Source of the DNA: Kitasatospora gansuensis
GTDB taxonomy: Bacteria; Actinomycetota; Actinomycetes; Streptomycetales; Streptomycetaceae
Length of the DNA stretch: 64,000 nt
Direction: 5' to 3'
Assembly: GCF_014203705.1 (NCBI RefSeq)
Contig: NZ_JACHJR010000001.1
Location: 6,386,001 to 6,450,000 of the forward strand
The position numbers and the translations under genes are program-made. Shown here in pieces: positions 50,872 through 58,260 of this stretch. Below the pieces are notes generated by a model, which saw only the letters and a list, made by a program, of their open reading frames with translations, made no database searches and had not been told where the DNA came from. Within the stretch, counting starts at the first letter, position 1. Each line of letters starts with the position of its first letter.

Positions 50872-52527
50872 GTGGCACTGGACGCCGACGTCATCGTGAT
50901 CGGAGCCGGGCTGGCGGGCCTGGTCGCCACCGCAGAACTCGCGGACGCCGGACGGAAGGTGATCCTGCTCGACCAGGAGCCGGCCGCCTCGCTCGGCGGT
51001 CAGGCGCACTGGTCCTTCGGCGGGCTGTTCCTGGTCGACTCACCCGAGCAGCGCAGGATGCGGATCCGCGACTCGCACGAGCTGGCCTGGCAGGACTGGC
51101 TCGGCACGGCCGGCTTCGACCGCCCCGAGGACGCCTGGCCGCGCCGCTGGGCCGAGGCGTACGTCGACTTCGCGGCGGGCGAGAAGCGCTCCTGGCTGCA
51201 CGGACAGGGCGTCAGGTTCTTCCCCGTGGTCGGCTGGGCCGAGCGCGGCGGGCTGCTGGCCAGTGGTCCGGGCAACTCGGTGCCGCGCTTCCACATCACC
51301 TGGGGCACCGGGCCCGGCCTGGTCGAGCCGTTCGCCCGCCGGGTGCGGGCCGCCGCGGCGCGCGGGCTGGTCGAGTTCAGGTTCCGGCACCGGGTGACCG
51401 GACTGTCGGCCTCGGCCGGATCGGTGGACACCGTCGCGGGCGAGGTGCTGGTGCCCAGCACGGTGGCCCGGGGCGAGGCCAGTTCGCGGGAGGTGGCGGG
51501 GTCGTTCGAGCTGCGGGCGCAGGCGGTGATCGTCACCTCCGGCGGCATCGGCGGCAACCACGAACTGGTCCGGAAGGCCTGGCCCGCCAGGCTCGGCACG
51601 CCCCCGCAGAAGCTGCTCTCGGGGGTGCCCGCGCACGTGGACGGCCTGATGCTGGGCATCACGGGCGCGGCGGGCGGCCACCTGATCAACGGTGACCGGA
51701 TGTGGCACTACACCGAGGGCATCGAGAACTGGGACCCGATCTGGCCGCAGCACGGCATCCGGATCCTGCCCGGCCCCTCCTCGCTCTGGCTGGACGCGCG
51801 CGGCCGGCGGCTGCCGGTGCCGCTGTTCCCCGGGTTCGACACCCTGGGCACGCTGGAGCACATCATGACGACCGGTCACGACCACACCTGGTTCGTGCTC
51901 ACCCAGAAGATCATCGAGAAGGAGTTCGCGCTCTCCGGCTCCGAGCAGAACCCGGACCTGACCGGGAAGTCGGTCCGGGAGGTGCTGCGCCGCGCGCTGC
52001 CCGGCGCCACCGCGCCGGTCGAGGCGTTCAAGAAGCACGGCGTGGACTTCGTGGTCGCCGACTCGCTGGAGGAGCTGGTGCGCGGGATGAACGCGAAGAC
52101 TCCCGAGGCGCTGATCGACGAGGCCGAGCTGCGCCGCGAGATCGAGGCCCGGGACCGCGAGATGGCCAACCCGTTCAGCAAGGACCTCCAGGTGACGGCC
52201 ATTCACGGCGCCCGCCGCTACCTGGGCGACAAGCTGATCCGGACCGCCTCCCCGCACCGCCTGCTCGACCCGAAGGCCGGTCCGCTGATCGCCGTGCGGC
52301 TGAACATCCTCACCCGCAAGTCGCTCGGCGGCCTGGAGACCGACCTCGACTCACGCGTGCTGCGGGCCGACGGCTCGGTGCTCGACGGCGTCTACGCGGC
52401 GGGCGAGGCAGCCGGCTTCGGCGGCGGCGGCGTGCACGGCTACCGCTCCCTGGAGGGCACCTTCCTCGGCGGCTGCCTGTTCTCCGGCCGGGCAGCGGGC
52501 CGCGCGGCGGCGAAGGCCACCGGGTGA
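50872..52527 (+). CDS. FAD-dependent dehydrogenase (flavocytochrome/KsdD-like)
   Basis: 551 residues from GTG 50872. N-terminal dinucleotide fold DVIVIGAGLAGLVATAELAD and the C-terminal FAD block VYAAGEAAGFGGGGVHGYRS, then LEGTFLGGCLFSGRAAG. This is the fumarate-reductase/3-ketosteroid-dehydrogenase flavoprotein superfamily. A covalent flavin site and a partner cytochrome or iron-sulfur subunit are not encoded beside it. The electron acceptor and substrate cannot be read; a broad oxidoreductase call is safest. Confidence 0.82.
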   Translation: MALDADVIVIGAGLAGLVATAELADAGRKVILLDQEPAASLGGQAHWSFGGLFLVDSPEQRRMRIRDSHELAWQDWLGTAGFDRPEDAWPRRWAEAYVDFAAGEKRSWLHGQGVRFFPVVGWAERGGLLASGPGNSVPRFHITWGTGPGLVEPFARRVRAAAARGLVEFRFRHRVTGLSASAGSVDTVAGEVLVPSTVARGEASSREVAGSFELRAQAVIVTSGGIGGNHELVRKAWPARLGTPPQKLLSGVPAHVDGLMLGITGAAGGHLINGDRMWHYTEGIENWDPIWPQHGIRILPGPSSLWLDARGRRLPVPLFPGFDTLGTLEHIMTTGHDHTWFVLTQKIIEKEFALSGSEQNPDLTGKSVREVLRRALPGATAPVEAFKKHGVDFVVADSLEELVRGMNAKTPEALIDEAELRREIEARDREMANPFSKDLQVTAIHGARRYLGDKLIRTASPHRLLDPKAGPLIAVRLNILTRKSLGGLETDLDSRVLRADGSVLDGVYAAGEAAGFGGGGVHGYRSLEGTFLGGCLFSGRAAGRAAAKATG

Positions 52528-52643
52528 GGCCCTGCTGTACCGGTGCGGACTGACGGACGCGGACTTCGCCGCGCTCGACGGGTGGCTGCGCGGGCGCGCG
52601 GGCGGGCCACCGGTGGGGTGACCGGTGGCCCGGGGGAGGGGGG

Positions 52644-53078
52644 TCAGCGCTTGAGGTAGACGCTGTCCATGAAGTCGACGATCTGCTGGTCCGTCAGGCG
52701 GCCGCCGTTCCGGTGACCCATCGCCAGGTCGGCTTCGCTGATCATGCCGACCAGCCGGTCGTTGTCGATCACCGGGATCCGGCGGATCTGGTGCTGCTCC
52801 ATCTTCTTGAGCACCTCGTCCATGCTGTCGTCCGCCCGGACGCAGTGCAGGTGCCCGCTCAGCTCCATCGCCTTCATCATGGCCGGGTCCTTGCCCTCCG
52901 CGATACATCGGGTGACGATGTCGCGGTCGGTGATGATCCCCTTGAGCATCTGGTCCTCGCCGCAGATCGGCAGGGCGCCGACGCCCATGTCCCGCATCAT
53001 CATGGCGGCGTCGAGCAGGGTCTGATCGGCCCGGACGCACTGGGCACCCGCGTGCATGATGTCGCTTGCCTTGATCAT
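52644..53078 (-). CDS. Tandem CBS-domain protein
   Basis: 144 residues from ATG 53078 (ribosome site GGAGG). Two CBS motifs: MIKASDIMHAGAQCVRADQT with LLDAAMMMRDMGVGALPICG, and LHCVRADDSMDEVLKKMEQH with RRIPVIDNDRLVGMISEADL. Stand-alone CBS pairs bind adenosine nucleotides and act as energy or redox sensors. No attached enzyme. It is divergent from the ferredoxin gene; a stress-response role is inference. Confidence 0.88.
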   Translation of the reverse strand: MIKASDIMHAGAQCVRADQTLLDAAMMMRDMGVGALPICGEDQMLKGIITDRDIVTRCIAEGKDPAMMKAMELSGHLHCVRADDSMDEVLKKMEQHQIRRIPVIDNDRLVGMISEADLAMGHRNGGRLTDQQIVDFMDSVYLKR

Positions 53079-53240
53079 GAGTTGACCTCCGAGTCGCCCC
53101 CGGGAGGTCCGGGGTGCGACTTCGGTCACCATAAGCAGCTGTGCGAGGGCCCGCACGGCGAGCGACCGGCGCCGGATACCCTCGGCCGTCGGGGTGCGTC
53201 ACGGCCCTGAACAGTACGACTGCCCGTTGGAGGGGAACTG

Positions 53241-53639
53241 ATGGCTCGTAAGCCGGTCAAGAAGACTGCTGCCGCACCGGTGACGGTGACGGTGTGCCGG
53301 GGGTGCTGCTGCGGGACGGAGCGGCGGCACCCGGAGGTCGACCACGCGGCGCAGCTGGTCCGGCTGAAGGAGGGCGTCGGTGCGGCGGGGCGGGTGCGGG
53401 CGGTGCCGTGCCTGGACGCCTGCGACCACTCGAACGTGGTCGTGGTGAGCCCGTCGGCGGAAGGGCGGGCGGCCGGCGGGCGGCCGGTCTGGCTCGGCTG
53501 GGTGCTCGCGGACGACATGCTGGACGAGATCACCGACTGGGTGAAGGCCGGCGGCCCGGGCATCGCGGAGTCGCCCGGCACGCTCGACCTGCAGGAGGCC
53601 GCGGTCTCCCGGCGGGTGCGCGAGGGCCTGCCCGGCTGA
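53241..53639 (+). CDS. Thioredoxin-like [2Fe-2S] ferredoxin
   Basis: 132 residues. Cys motifs CRGCCCGTERRHPEVDH near the N-terminus and PCLDACDHSNVVVV near residue 55, the pattern of thioredoxin-fold [2Fe-2S] ferredoxins (also called (2Fe-2S)-binding DUF1636-like proteins). Electron carrier; the partner is not obvious. It follows a GGAGGGG ribosome site and precedes the aminotransferase gene on the same strand with 42 nt between. Confidence 0.75.
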   Translation: MARKPVKKTAAAPVTVTVCRGCCCGTERRHPEVDHAAQLVRLKEGVGAAGRVRAVPCLDACDHSNVVVVSPSAEGRAAGGRPVWLGWVLADDMLDEITDWVKAGGPGIAESPGTLDLQEAAVSRRVREGLPG

Positions 53640-53681
53640 GACCGACCGGCAATCGGTGGGCGGCCTGGCATGCTTTCGGGC

Positions 53682-54458
53682 ATGGCGGAACTGAACGGCA
53701 GACCGGTACGCCCGGCGGAGCTCCAAGCCCTGGCGCTCACCAACTACGGGCACTTCACCACCATGCGGGTGACCGACGGCCGGGTGCGCGGACTGGCGCT
53801 CCATCTGGAACGGCTGCGGCGGGACTGCCGGGCACTGTTCGGCACCGAGCTGGACCTCGACCTGGTCCGCTCGTACGCTCGCCGGGCGGTGCCGGGCAGC
53901 GGCAGCACGATGCTGCGGCTGACGGTCTTCGACCCCGCGCTCGACCTCGGCAGTCTGGGCGGCCGGGCCGATCCGGCCGTCCTGGTGACGACCCGCCCGG
54001 CGGGCGACGGCGCGATGCCGCCGCCGCTGCGGGTGCGTTCGGTGGGCTATGTCAGGGATCAGCCCGAGGTGAAGAGCGTCGGGCTGTTCGGTGCGCTGCG
54101 GCACCGACGGGCGGCGCAGCTGGCCGGGTACGACGACGCGCTGTTCGTGGACGGCACCGGGGCGGTCAGCGAGGGCGGCACCTGGAACCTCGGCCTGATC
54201 CGGGACGGCGAGCCGGTCTGGCCGGAGGCCGCGTACCTGCCCGGCACCACGCTGGAGCTGCTGCGCGGGCTGCGCCCGGGCCGCAGCGAACGGGTCCCGC
54301 TGACCGGGCTGAGTGGGTTCCAGGCCGCGTTCGCCGGCAACGCCGCGATCGGCGTCCGCCCGATCGCCGCCGTGGACGGGGTCGAACTCGATCCCGGGCA
54401 CCCGCTGATCGCCGAACTCGCCGCCGCCTACCGGGATTTGCCGGGCACTTCGGTCTAG
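53682..54458 (+). CDS. Class IV aminotransferase / ADC-lyase-like PLP enzyme
   Basis: 258 residues from ATG 53682. PLP-fold IV signatures: ALHLERLRRDCRALFG (phosphate-side Arg), the PLP lysine in RDQPEVKSVGLFGALR, and DDALFVDGTGAVSEGGTWNL. The chain is short for a branched-chain aminotransferase and fits D-amino-acid transaminase or aminodeoxychorismate lyase (folate) equally. Substrate not decided. Last gene before the converging operon at 54461, 2 nt away. Confidence 0.82.
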   Translation: MAELNGRPVRPAELQALALTNYGHFTTMRVTDGRVRGLALHLERLRRDCRALFGTELDLDLVRSYARRAVPGSGSTMLRLTVFDPALDLGSLGGRADPAVLVTTRPAGDGAMPPPLRVRSVGYVRDQPEVKSVGLFGALRHRRAAQLAGYDDALFVDGTGAVSEGGTWNLGLIRDGEPVWPEAAYLPGTTLELLRGLRPGRSERVPLTGLSGFQAAFAGNAAIGVRPIAAVDGVELDPGHPLIAELAAAYRDLPGTSV

Positions 54459-54460
54459 CG

Positions 54461-54985
54461 TCAGCAGTGCCGGATCACCTGGTGCCAGGGCGCGGCGTGC
54501 CGTACGCCGGGGCGGTGGGACCCGATCCCGGTCGCGCGGGTGGAGCGGGTGAAGGCCTCGGTCACGTCGATCAGCCAGGCGGTCTCGGCCTCGATGCTGG
54601 CCTGCAGCTCGTGCGCGGCGTACGGGACGGGCGGCCCCGCCCGGTACGGCAGCCCGGCCTCGGCGGCGGCCAGCGCGGCCGCGATGCACGCGGCCTCAGC
54701 CCGGGCCGCCGCGTTGCCGCCCGAGCCCTGCCGGCCGGCGGTCGCCACCGCCCAGGTGTGCACCCCGGGGTGGACGTAGGGGCGCAGTGCGAGCCGGCCG
54801 TCGTGGATCTCGATGATGCGGCGGTACAGCGCGAACTCCGCGCCGCGCGGAAAGGCCGGGCGGAGCCGGGTGGTGGGCGTGGAGAGCGCGATCTCGGGCA
54901 CCGCGCGGTGCAGGGCGGTCCAGAGCGGGCCGATCCGCCAGTACGCCGTCCAGGCCCGCACCCAGCGGACCGGTGCCGCGGTCAT
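54461..54985 (-). CDS. DUF6545-type domain protein, membrane part missing
   Basis: 174 residues. It resembles the cytoplasmic C-terminal domain of MAB_1171c-like proteins (DUF6545): RWVRAWTAYWRIGPLWTALH, ALYRRIIEIHDGRLALRPYV, and a helical end (TAWLIDVTEAFTRSTRA). The usual seven membrane helices in front are absent: this chain starts directly with the domain. Its ATG overlaps the stop of the ImmA/IrrE gene (ATGA). Third gene of the XRE - ImmA/IrrE - DUF6545 operon. Whether it is a soluble variant or a truncation is open. Confidence 0.7.
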   Translation of the reverse strand: MTAAPVRWVRAWTAYWRIGPLWTALHRAVPEIALSTPTTRLRPAFPRGAEFALYRRIIEIHDGRLALRPYVHPGVHTWAVATAGRQGSGGNAAARAEAACIAAALAAAEAGLPYRAGPPVPYAAHELQASIEAETAWLIDVTEAFTRSTRATGIGSHRPGVRHAAPWHQVIRHC

Positions 54986-55446
54986 ACCCGGCTGCCGCGT
55001 CTGGGGCGGTGCAGGGCCAGCGAGGCGAACAACTCGGCTTCCTGCTCCTGCAGTTCGGTGTAGACCGTGCGCCCGAGGACCCGTTGGACCAGCTCCTCGG
55101 AGAGGTTGGGCAGCAGCGCCTGCACGGTTCCGGCGCTGATCCCTCCGGTTCCGGCGTGGCCGGACAGCAGATGGCCTAATTCATGCAGCAGGATGTGCTG
55201 TTGGTGTAATGCCGTGGTGGCGCTCGGGTAACCGATGTAGTCGGCCCGGTCGGTGGTGACCAGCAGGCCGCAGGGGGTGCGGGACCGGACCGGCAGCTGG
55301 ATCAGCTCGATCGGTCGCCCGCGCCGCTCGGCCAGCGCAGCCACCAGCTCCTCCGGGTCGAACGGTGCCGACAGCGGGAGGGACTCCACCATCCGGCGAC
55401 ATCGGCGCCAGAGCATCCGCCCCCGTCGGTCCGTGAAAAACCGCAC
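54982..55446 (-). CDS. ImmA/IrrE-family zinc metallopeptidase
   Basis: 154 residues with the zinc site HELGH in HILLHELGHLLSGHAGTG and a helical C-terminus (VYTELQEQEAELFASLALHR). This family (ImmA of ICEBs1, IrrE of Deinococcus) cleaves XRE-type repressors in response to a signal. The gene sits 88 nt downstream of an XRE gene on the same strand, so that protein is the likely target. Cytosolic; no signal peptide. Confidence 0.88.
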   Translation of the reverse strand: MRFFTDRRGRMLWRRCRRMVESLPLSAPFDPEELVAALAERRGRPIELIQLPVRSRTPCGLLVTTDRADYIGYPSATTALHQQHILLHELGHLLSGHAGTGGISAGTVQALLPNLSEELVQRVLGRTVYTELQEQEAELFASLALHRPRRGSRV

Positions 55447-55534
55447 AGTCCCACCCCCTGGCCCGGTCCGATCACGGTCAGCGATGTCCGACCCGCTGAG
55501 AGCGATCCTAGGCGTGTGAAGGTCTGATGGACAG

Positions 55535-55957
55535 TCATTCCGGACGGTGTGATCCGGCCTCTCTCCGAGCGATGATCTCGATCATGTCGCTGATCGTGCC
55601 GAGCCCCTCGGGCGACAGTGAGACGGCCCGCAGTGCGACGTCCCGGACGCCCGCATCCCGCAGTGCGCCCAGGAGTTGGAGCTCCTCGGTGATCCGGCCG
55701 CTCTGTTCGTCGTCGAAGAAGTAGGCCGGCGGCACCTGGAAGAACCGCGCCAGCGCTTCGAGATGACGCTTGGTCGGATTGTCCCGGCGGCCCGTTCTGA
55801 GCTGCCAGAGGTAGGTCGCGGAGAAGGTCTCACCGGTGGCCTCGCGGCAGGCCCGCGCGACCTCCTCGTTGCTGTACGGCTCGCGGTCGGGACCTCGGAC
55901 CACCTCGAAGAGCCGGTCGATCCGGTCGGCGAGCGAGGCGGCTCCGGATCGGGGCAC
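55535..55957 (-). CDS. XRE-family regulator
   Basis: 140 residues from GTG 55957, chosen because a GGGAGG ribosome site lies 6 nt upstream; the frame is open to an ATG at 56017. N-terminal HTH: ASLADRIDRLFEVVRGP, SNEEVARACREATGETFSAT, YLWQLRTGRRDNPTKRHLEA. The C-terminal 50 residues are helical (ELQLLGALRDAGVRDVALRA). Divergent from the flavin reductase gene of the candidate peptide cluster, with a 9-bp dyad between the two. Probably the cluster regulator, with ImmA/IrrE as its switch. Confidence 0.85.
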   Translation of the reverse strand: MPRSGAASLADRIDRLFEVVRGPDREPYSNEEVARACREATGETFSATYLWQLRTGRRDNPTKRHLEALARFFQVPPAYFFDDEQSGRITEELQLLGALRDAGVRDVALRAVSLSPEGLGTISDMIEIIARREAGSHRPE

Positions 55958-56104
55958 CGCGCACCTCCCTTGCTCGTTCACCGCTGCGACCGAGCCCGGC
56001 GGCCCCGTCGGCCCCATCCTAGATGGCCGCGCGCCGGAACCGCCCCCGTCGGCCGTGCGCTGTCCCGGTCGACCGGCGGCTACCGGCCTTGCCGGTCACA
56101 CCTG

Positions 56105-56133
56105 TTGACGCCTTGGCGGTGAGCTGTCAGTCT
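56105..56133 (+). promoter_or_regulatory. Promoter of the flavin reductase gene
   Basis: TTGACG (56105-56110), 17 nt, CAGTCT (56128-56133). It mirrors the precursor promoter (TTGACA, 17 nt, CATGCT). Confidence 0.5.
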
Positions 56134-56149
56134 GCGATGGCTCCGTCTG

Positions 56150-56181
56150 AGATGAATGAACACACCAAGTCCCATTCATCT
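56150..56181. promoter_or_regulatory. Dyad operator before the flavin reductase gene
   Basis: AGATGAATG (56150-56158), 14-nt spacer, CATTCATCT (56173-56181): a perfect 9-bp inverted repeat 16 nt downstream of the promoter -10. The related site before the precursor gene shares CTGAGATGAAT. Confidence 0.65.
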
Positions 56182-56220
56182 GGGACTGGTTGGAGACTCC
56201 ACCAGGGAGGGGCGTGCCGG

Positions 56221-56733
56221 ATGGCCCTCGACAAGGCGGTCGAGGCGGGCCGCCCACTCCGTGCCGTGCTGGGGCGGTACGCGACCGGCGTTGCGGTGGT
56301 CACCACCCGCTACCGGGGGCATCCCGCGGGTGTGACCGTGAACTCCTTCACCTCGGTCTCGCTGGAGCCGCCGCTCGTGCTCTGGTGCCTGCAGCAGTCC
56401 TCCACGAGCCGGGCCGCGTTCACCGGCGGCGCCCACTTCGCGGTCAACCTGCTGGCCGCCGACCAGCGCGATCTCGCCGTCCGCTTCGCCGGGCCCGGCG
56501 ACCGCTTCGCCGGGCTGAACAGCGACGAGGGACGGTACGGGATACCGCTGCTGGACGGCGCTGTCGCGACCCTGGTCTGCCGCCGCGAACAGGTCCTCCC
56601 GGTCGGCGACCACCTGGTGCTGATCGGCCGCGTCCTGGAGCACTGGACCACTTCCGGAGCACCGCTGCTCTTCGTCGACGGCGGCTTCCACGCCGGACCT
56701 GACGGATCGTCAAATTCTGTTACCCGCTGTTGA
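56221..56733 (+). CDS. Flavin reductase-family protein
   Basis: 170 residues from ATG 56221. FMN-binding split-barrel fold: LRAVLGRYATGVAVVTTRYR, GVTVNSFTSVSLEPPLVLWC, and GGAHFAVNLLAADQRDLAVR, as in DIM6/NTAB-type flavin reductases. It may reduce FMN/FAD for a partner oxygenase or be an oxidoreductase itself. The gene precedes the 28-codon peptide gene on the same strand, has a matching promoter and the same operator, so it probably serves that system. Confidence 0.82.
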   Translation: MALDKAVEAGRPLRAVLGRYATGVAVVTTRYRGHPAGVTVNSFTSVSLEPPLVLWCLQQSSTSRAAFTGGAHFAVNLLAADQRDLAVRFAGPGDRFAGLNSDEGRYGIPLLDGAVATLVCRREQVLPVGDHLVLIGRVLEHWTTSGAPLLFVDGGFHAGPDGSSNSVTRC

Positions 56734-56758
56734 CATGAGCGGGACCCGGTTCCATGCT
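56730..56758 (+). promoter_or_regulatory. Promoter of the precursor peptide gene
   Basis: TTGACA (56730-56735), 17-nt spacer, CATGCT (56753-56758). The -35 overlaps the flavin reductase stop codon. It gives the peptide gene its own strong start. Confidence 0.6.
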
Positions 56759-56778
56759 GATGGGCGTCGCGACAGCTG

Positions 56779-56809
56779 AGATGAATTTTCGAAGCCATGC
56801 GATTCACAT
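56779..56809. promoter_or_regulatory. Dyad operator before the precursor gene
   Basis: AGATGAATT (56779-56787), 13-nt spacer, GATTCACAT (56801-56809): an imperfect copy of the dyad at 56150-56181, in the same place relative to its promoter. Confidence 0.6.
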
Positions 56810-56846
56810 CCGCTCGTTCTCTGTCAGCTCGAGGGAAGGACACACC

Positions 56847-56933
56847 ATGAAGAAGATCGTCATCCGCAAGGCCGGCCCGGTCCGTCTGACCAGCTCCGCC
56901 CAGACCATGTACGGCTGCGGCTGCGACGCCTGA
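56847..56933 (+). CDS. Candidate RiPP precursor peptide, 28 aa
   Basis: 28 codons from ATG 56847 with a strong ribosome site (GAGGGAAGGA, 56831-56840). It starts MKKIVIRKAGPVRLTSSAQ and ends TMYGCGCDA. The N-terminal half is basic and hydrophobic, as in a leader; the C-terminal half is Ser/Gly/Cys-rich, as in a core that is modified on Cys or Ser. It has its own promoter and operator, and a strong hairpin 14 nt after its stop. Next is a gene with an RRE/PqqD-like domain and a membrane protease site. This arrangement is typical of RiPP precursors. No match to a known class is recognised; the peptide could also be a non-RiPP signal. Confidence 0.6.
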   Translation: MKKIVIRKAGPVRLTSSAQTMYGCGCDA

Positions 56934-56947
56934 GGCCCCAGCACCAT

Positions 56948-56985
56948 CTGACGGGGTCGGCCGCTCCGGCGGCCGGCCCCGTCAG
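56948..56985 (+). terminator. Attenuator/terminator hairpin after the precursor gene
   Basis: Left arm 56948-56964 (CTGACGGGGTCGGCCGC), 4-nt loop, right arm 56969-56985, 17 bp with one G-U or mismatch. It lies between the precursor stop and the next gene, as expected where the precursor must be made in excess. Confidence 0.7.
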
Positions 56986-57022
56986 CCACTCCGCCGAGCA
57001 GGGAACTTCTCCGGGAGGACCG

Positions 57023-58243
57023 ATGAGCCCCTCGACCGACCACGCGGCCGCCGGCCCGGACCTCGACCGTCCGGTCGCGCTGCACCCGCTGGTCTACCTG
57101 GACGAGGGCGAGGAGGTCACCGTCGGCCGGGTCGACACCGACTCCTACGCGGTGCTCCCCGCCGACGGCGCGGAGCTGGTCCGGCTGCTGGCGGACGGTC
57201 TGACACCCCGGCAGGCCGCCCGGGCCTACGAGCGGGTGCACGGCGAGAGCGTCGACATCGCGGACCTGCTGGCCGGGCTGGACGAACTCGGCTTCGTCCG
57301 CACCGGGGACGAACCACCGCCGCCGCCGGTGCGCTGGCAGCGCCTCGGCCGAGCCGCGTTCAGCCTGCCGGCCTGGGCCTGTTACCTGCTGGTGGTCGCC
57401 GCGTCGGTCGCCGCGATGATCCGGACGCCCGAGCTCGCGCCGCACCCGGCGAACCTGTTCTTCAGCCCCTACTTCACCGTGATCTCGGTGGTCCTGTTCG
57501 TCGGTCAGTTCCCGCTGATCCTGGTCCACGAGGCCTTCCACGCCCTGGCCGGCCGACGGCTCGGCCTGCCTAGCAGGCTCTCGTTCGGCCACCGCCTGAT
57601 CTACATCGTGCTGGAGACCTCGCTCGACGGGCTGGTCACCGTACCCAGGCGCAAGCGCTACCTGCCGATCCTGGCCGGAGTGCTCGCCGACACCGTGCTG
57701 ACCGCCGCCCTCACCCTGACCGCCGACGCCACCCGCCTGCCCGGCGGCGCGCTCAGCGGGGTCGGCCGGCTCTGCCTCGCGCTGGCCTACGCCACCGTGC
57801 TGCGGATCGCCTGGCAGGCGTTCTTCTATCTGCGGACCGACCTCTACGTGCTGCTCAGCACCGTGCTCGGCTGCCGTGACCTGCACACCACCGCCACGGG
57901 CGTGCTGACCAACGCCGTCCGCCGCCGCCGGGGACGCCCGCTGCTGGACGAGTCGGGCTGGCACGCCGTCGACCGCCGGGCGGCGCGCTGGTACTCCTGG
58001 CTGATCGTGGTCGGCTACGCCTTCTCGCTGACGGTCTTCGTGATCGGCGTCGTCCCCGCCGGGGCCCGCTTCGTCACGGGCGCGCTGGACCGGTTCGGCG
58101 GGCACGCGCCGCTCGGCCCGTTCATCGACTCCACGGTGTTCTTCGCCCTGGCCGTCCTCCAGCTCGGCGCCGTCGCCGTGATGGTCCGCCGGGACCGCCG
58201 CCGCCGGAAGTCCGCTCCCGAAGCCCCCGCACCCGCTCTCTGA
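57023..58243 (+). CDS. RRE/PqqD-like domain fused to an M50-like membrane protease
   Basis: 406 residues. Residues about 20-95 form a PqqD/RRE-like winged-helix domain (EEVTVGRVDTDSYAVLPADG, ELVRLLADGLTPRQAARAYE, LLAGLDELGFVR) of the kind that binds RiPP leader peptides. Then come about six membrane helices. The HExxH zinc motif is at 169-173 (LVHEAFHALAGRRLGLPSR), with a possible third ligand in YLPILAGVLADTVLTAALTL. This is the layout of site-2-protease-like (M50) enzymes. Likely role: bind the precursor and cut its leader at the membrane, perhaps with export. Ribosome site GGGAGG. 17 nt separates it from the next gene. Confidence 0.78.
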   Translation: MSPSTDHAAAGPDLDRPVALHPLVYLDEGEEVTVGRVDTDSYAVLPADGAELVRLLADGLTPRQAARAYERVHGESVDIADLLAGLDELGFVRTGDEPPPPPVRWQRLGRAAFSLPAWACYLLVVAASVAAMIRTPELAPHPANLFFSPYFTVISVVLFVGQFPLILVHEAFHALAGRRLGLPSRLSFGHRLIYIVLETSLDGLVTVPRRKRYLPILAGVLADTVLTAALTLTADATRLPGGALSGVGRLCLALAYATVLRIAWQAFFYLRTDLYVLLSTVLGCRDLHTTATGVLTNAVRRRRGRPLLDESGWHAVDRRAARWYSWLIVVGYAFSLTVFVIGVVPAGARFVTGALDRFGGHAPLGPFIDSTVFFALAVLQLGAVAVMVRRDRRRRKSAPEAPAPAL

Positions 58244-58260
58244 CGAAAGGCACCACCGCC

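Noticed and set aside
52526..52620. Short frame EALLYRCGLTDADFAALDGW after the FAD gene
   Set aside because: Looks protein-like but has no start codon, ends after about 32 codons and overlaps the FAD gene stop; at most a gene remnant.
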